DNA from: CAYVZU01 sp964455935
GTDB lineage: Bacteria; Fibrobacterota; CAYVZU01
NCBI GenBank assembly: GCA_964455935.1
Contig: CAYVZU010000159.1
Span: forward strand, 1-7,043
Direction: 5' to 3'
Length of the DNA stretch: 7,043 nucleotides
Within the stretch, counting starts at the first letter, position 1. Each line of letters begins with the position of its first letter. A program made the position numbers and the translations under genes. The notes under the pieces were generated by a model. It was not told the DNA's origin. It saw only the letters and a list, made by a program, of their open reading frames with translations, and made no database searches. Below are positions 6,118-7,043 of the stretch, piece by piece.

Positions 6118-6147
6118 ATCCTGTCCAAACCCGCTATCCTGTCCAAA
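6118..6147 (+). repeat. Two direct copies of ATCCTGTCCAAA
   Basis: Identical 12-bp copies at 6118-6129 and 6136-6147 are separated by 6 bp, giving an 18-bp period. They lie 35 bp before the tdh start and could be either an operator-like pair or another short-period spacer repeat. Two copies are too few to decide. Confidence 0.7.
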
Positions 6148-6182
6148 TTCCTTTTTATTGAAGTGAGCCGGAAATGAAACTG

Positions 6183-7043
6183 ATGAAAGCGCTTGTCAAA
6201 AAGACAGCCGGGCCGGGTTTGGTCATGGAAGACGTGCAGATCCCCGAGCCGGGAATCAACGACGTGTTGATCAAGATTCACAAAACGGCGATCTGTGGCA
6301 CCGATGTCCATATCTACAACTGGGATGAGTGGGCCCAGAAGACCATCAAGGTCCCCATAGTGATCGGTCACGAGTTCGTTGGAACCGTGGAGAAGGTGGG
6401 CATCAATGTTCATGATTTGAAAAAGGGCGACATTGTCAGCGGCGAGGGCCATATCGTGTGCGGACGCTGCCGCAATTGCCTGGCCGGGCGGCGCCATCTC
6501 TGCAGCAAACCCGAGGGAATCGGAGTGGACCGCGACGGCGCCTTTGCCGAGTATCTCTGCATACCGGTCACCAATGTCTGGTACGCCGATCCCGGAATTC
6601 CCACCGAGATCCTGGCGTTCTTCGATCCGCTGGGAAATGCGACCCATACGGCGCTTTCGTTCGACGTCCTGGGCGAAGACGTGCTGATCACGGGCGCCGG
6701 CCCCATTGGCCTCATGGCCGCGGCCATTGTGCGTCATGCCGCGGCGCGCCACGTTGTCATTACGGATGTAAACCCGTACCGGCTTGACCTGGCGCGGAAG
6801 CTGGGTGTCACCCGGGCCGTGGACGTGTCCAAAGAGCGTCTGGAGGATGTGGTCAAAGATCTTAAAATGGCCGAGGGATTCGATGTTGGCCTGGAAATGT
6901 CCGGCAGCCCCAAAGCATTCGATTCCATGCTGGCCAACATGTGTCATGGCGGAAAGATCGCCTTACTTGGAATTCTTCCCAACGGCATTGGGATCGATTG
7001 GCAGCGTGTGATCTTCAACGGGCTCTTTATCAAGGGAATCTAC
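6183..7043 (+). CDS. tdh: L-threonine 3-dehydrogenase, 3' end cut by window edge
   Basis: The reading frame is open to the last base, giving 287 residues of a protein usually about 340 long. It is a zinc-dependent medium-chain dehydrogenase that oxidises L-threonine to 2-amino-3-ketobutyrate with NAD+ in the cytoplasm. Starting at ATG 6183 (MKALVK), the zinc ligands fall at the positions I recall for E. coli Tdh: catalytic Cys38, His63 and Glu64, and structural Cys93, Cys96, Cys99 and Cys107. The threonine-type AICGTDVHIYNWDEW (36-50), the FDPLGNATHTAL segment (147-158), the NAD-binding GAGPIG (171-176) and Asp195 are also present. ATG 6174, in the same frame, would add three residues (MKL); the GGA at 6170-6172 suits 6183 better, 10 nt away. 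The next gene is not visible; kbl is a common partner. Confidence 0.95.
   Translation, partial: MKALVKKTAGPGLVMEDVQIPEPGINDVLIKIHKTAICGTDVHIYNWDEWAQKTIKVPIVIGHEFVGTVEKVGINVHDLKKGDIVSGEGHIVCGRCRNCLAGRRHLCSKPEGIGVDRDGAFAEYLCIPVTNVWYADPGIPTEILAFFDPLGNATHTALSFDVLGEDVLITGAGPIGLMAAAIVRHAAARHVVITDVNPYRLDLARKLGVTRAVDVSKERLEDVVKDLKMAEGFDVGLEMSGSPKAFDSMLANMCHGGKIALLGILPNGIGIDWQRVIFNGLFIKGIY

Larger units (their letters stand above)
5800..6182. other. Gene-free spacer between gcvPB and tdh
   Basis: This stretch has no credible coding frame; forward ATGs such as 6016 stop within a few codons. It is more AT-rich than the genes. From left to right it holds about 95 bp without recognisable signals, an octamer repeat (5896-5919), a heptamer-armed inverted repeat (5924-6054), a small GC hairpin (6060-6074) and two copies of a 12-bp repeat (6118-6147). 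I see no intrinsic terminator with a T-tail, no glycine riboswitch core and no convincing promoter, although tdh must be expressed from here or by read-through. Confidence 0.8.

Noticed and set aside
5800..6182. tRNA or small protein gene in the long spacer
   Set aside because: No cloverleaf-like set of stems or T-loop sequence was seen, and every ATG frame inspected is very short.

Overview
This is a moderately GC-rich bacterial window with every gene on the + strand. The best-supported content is glycine and one-carbon metabolism: gcvH, gcvPA and gcvPB of the glycine cleavage system, followed by the 5' part of tdh (L-threonine 3-dehydrogenase), which runs off the right edge. A glycosyltransferase family 9 gene of the ADP-heptose:LPS heptosyltransferase type suggests a diderm envelope. 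The P-protein is split into two subunits rather than being the single chain of enterobacteria. The repeat-rich spacers would fit an uncultured or deep-branching lineage, but the sequence alone does not fix the phylum.

Layout: 1-126 is a tandem array of 7-bp units that enters from the left edge. 176-1114 is the GT9 glycosyltransferase. An AT-rich gap with a plausible sigma70-type promoter leads into a compact five-gene block, 1178-4214: ssb, a two-helix membrane protein of unknown function, a 62-residue DUF4177-like protein, gcvH and gcvPA. The spacings are 15, 26, 3 and -4 bp, so co-transcription is likely. A 154-bp spacer with a GC-rich palindromic repeat separates gcvPA from gcvPB (4369-5799). 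A 383-bp gene-free region follows, holding several short-period repeats and a large imperfect inverted repeat. tdh begins at 6183 and is open at 7043.

How the genes fit together: Tdh oxidises threonine to 2-amino-3-ketobutyrate, which Kbl normally converts to glycine and acetyl-CoA (kbl is not visible here). GcvPA/GcvPB decarboxylate glycine and load the aminomethyl group on lipoyl-GcvH. GcvT, also not visible here, would pass the carbon to tetrahydrofolate. The window therefore reads as a threonine-to-glycine-to-C1 route, with two unrelated small genes and ssb in front of gcvH, where gcvT often lies.

The least ordinary feature is the spacer content. Each spacer over 100 bp, and the 5' flank of the first gene, holds a different short-period or palindromic repeat: heptamers, octamers, an 18-bp-period repeat, a REP-like palindrome, and a heptamer-armed inverted repeat. 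One octamer repeat runs through the stop codon of gcvPA. I found no defence system, mobile-element gene, CRISPR array, tRNA or rRNA.
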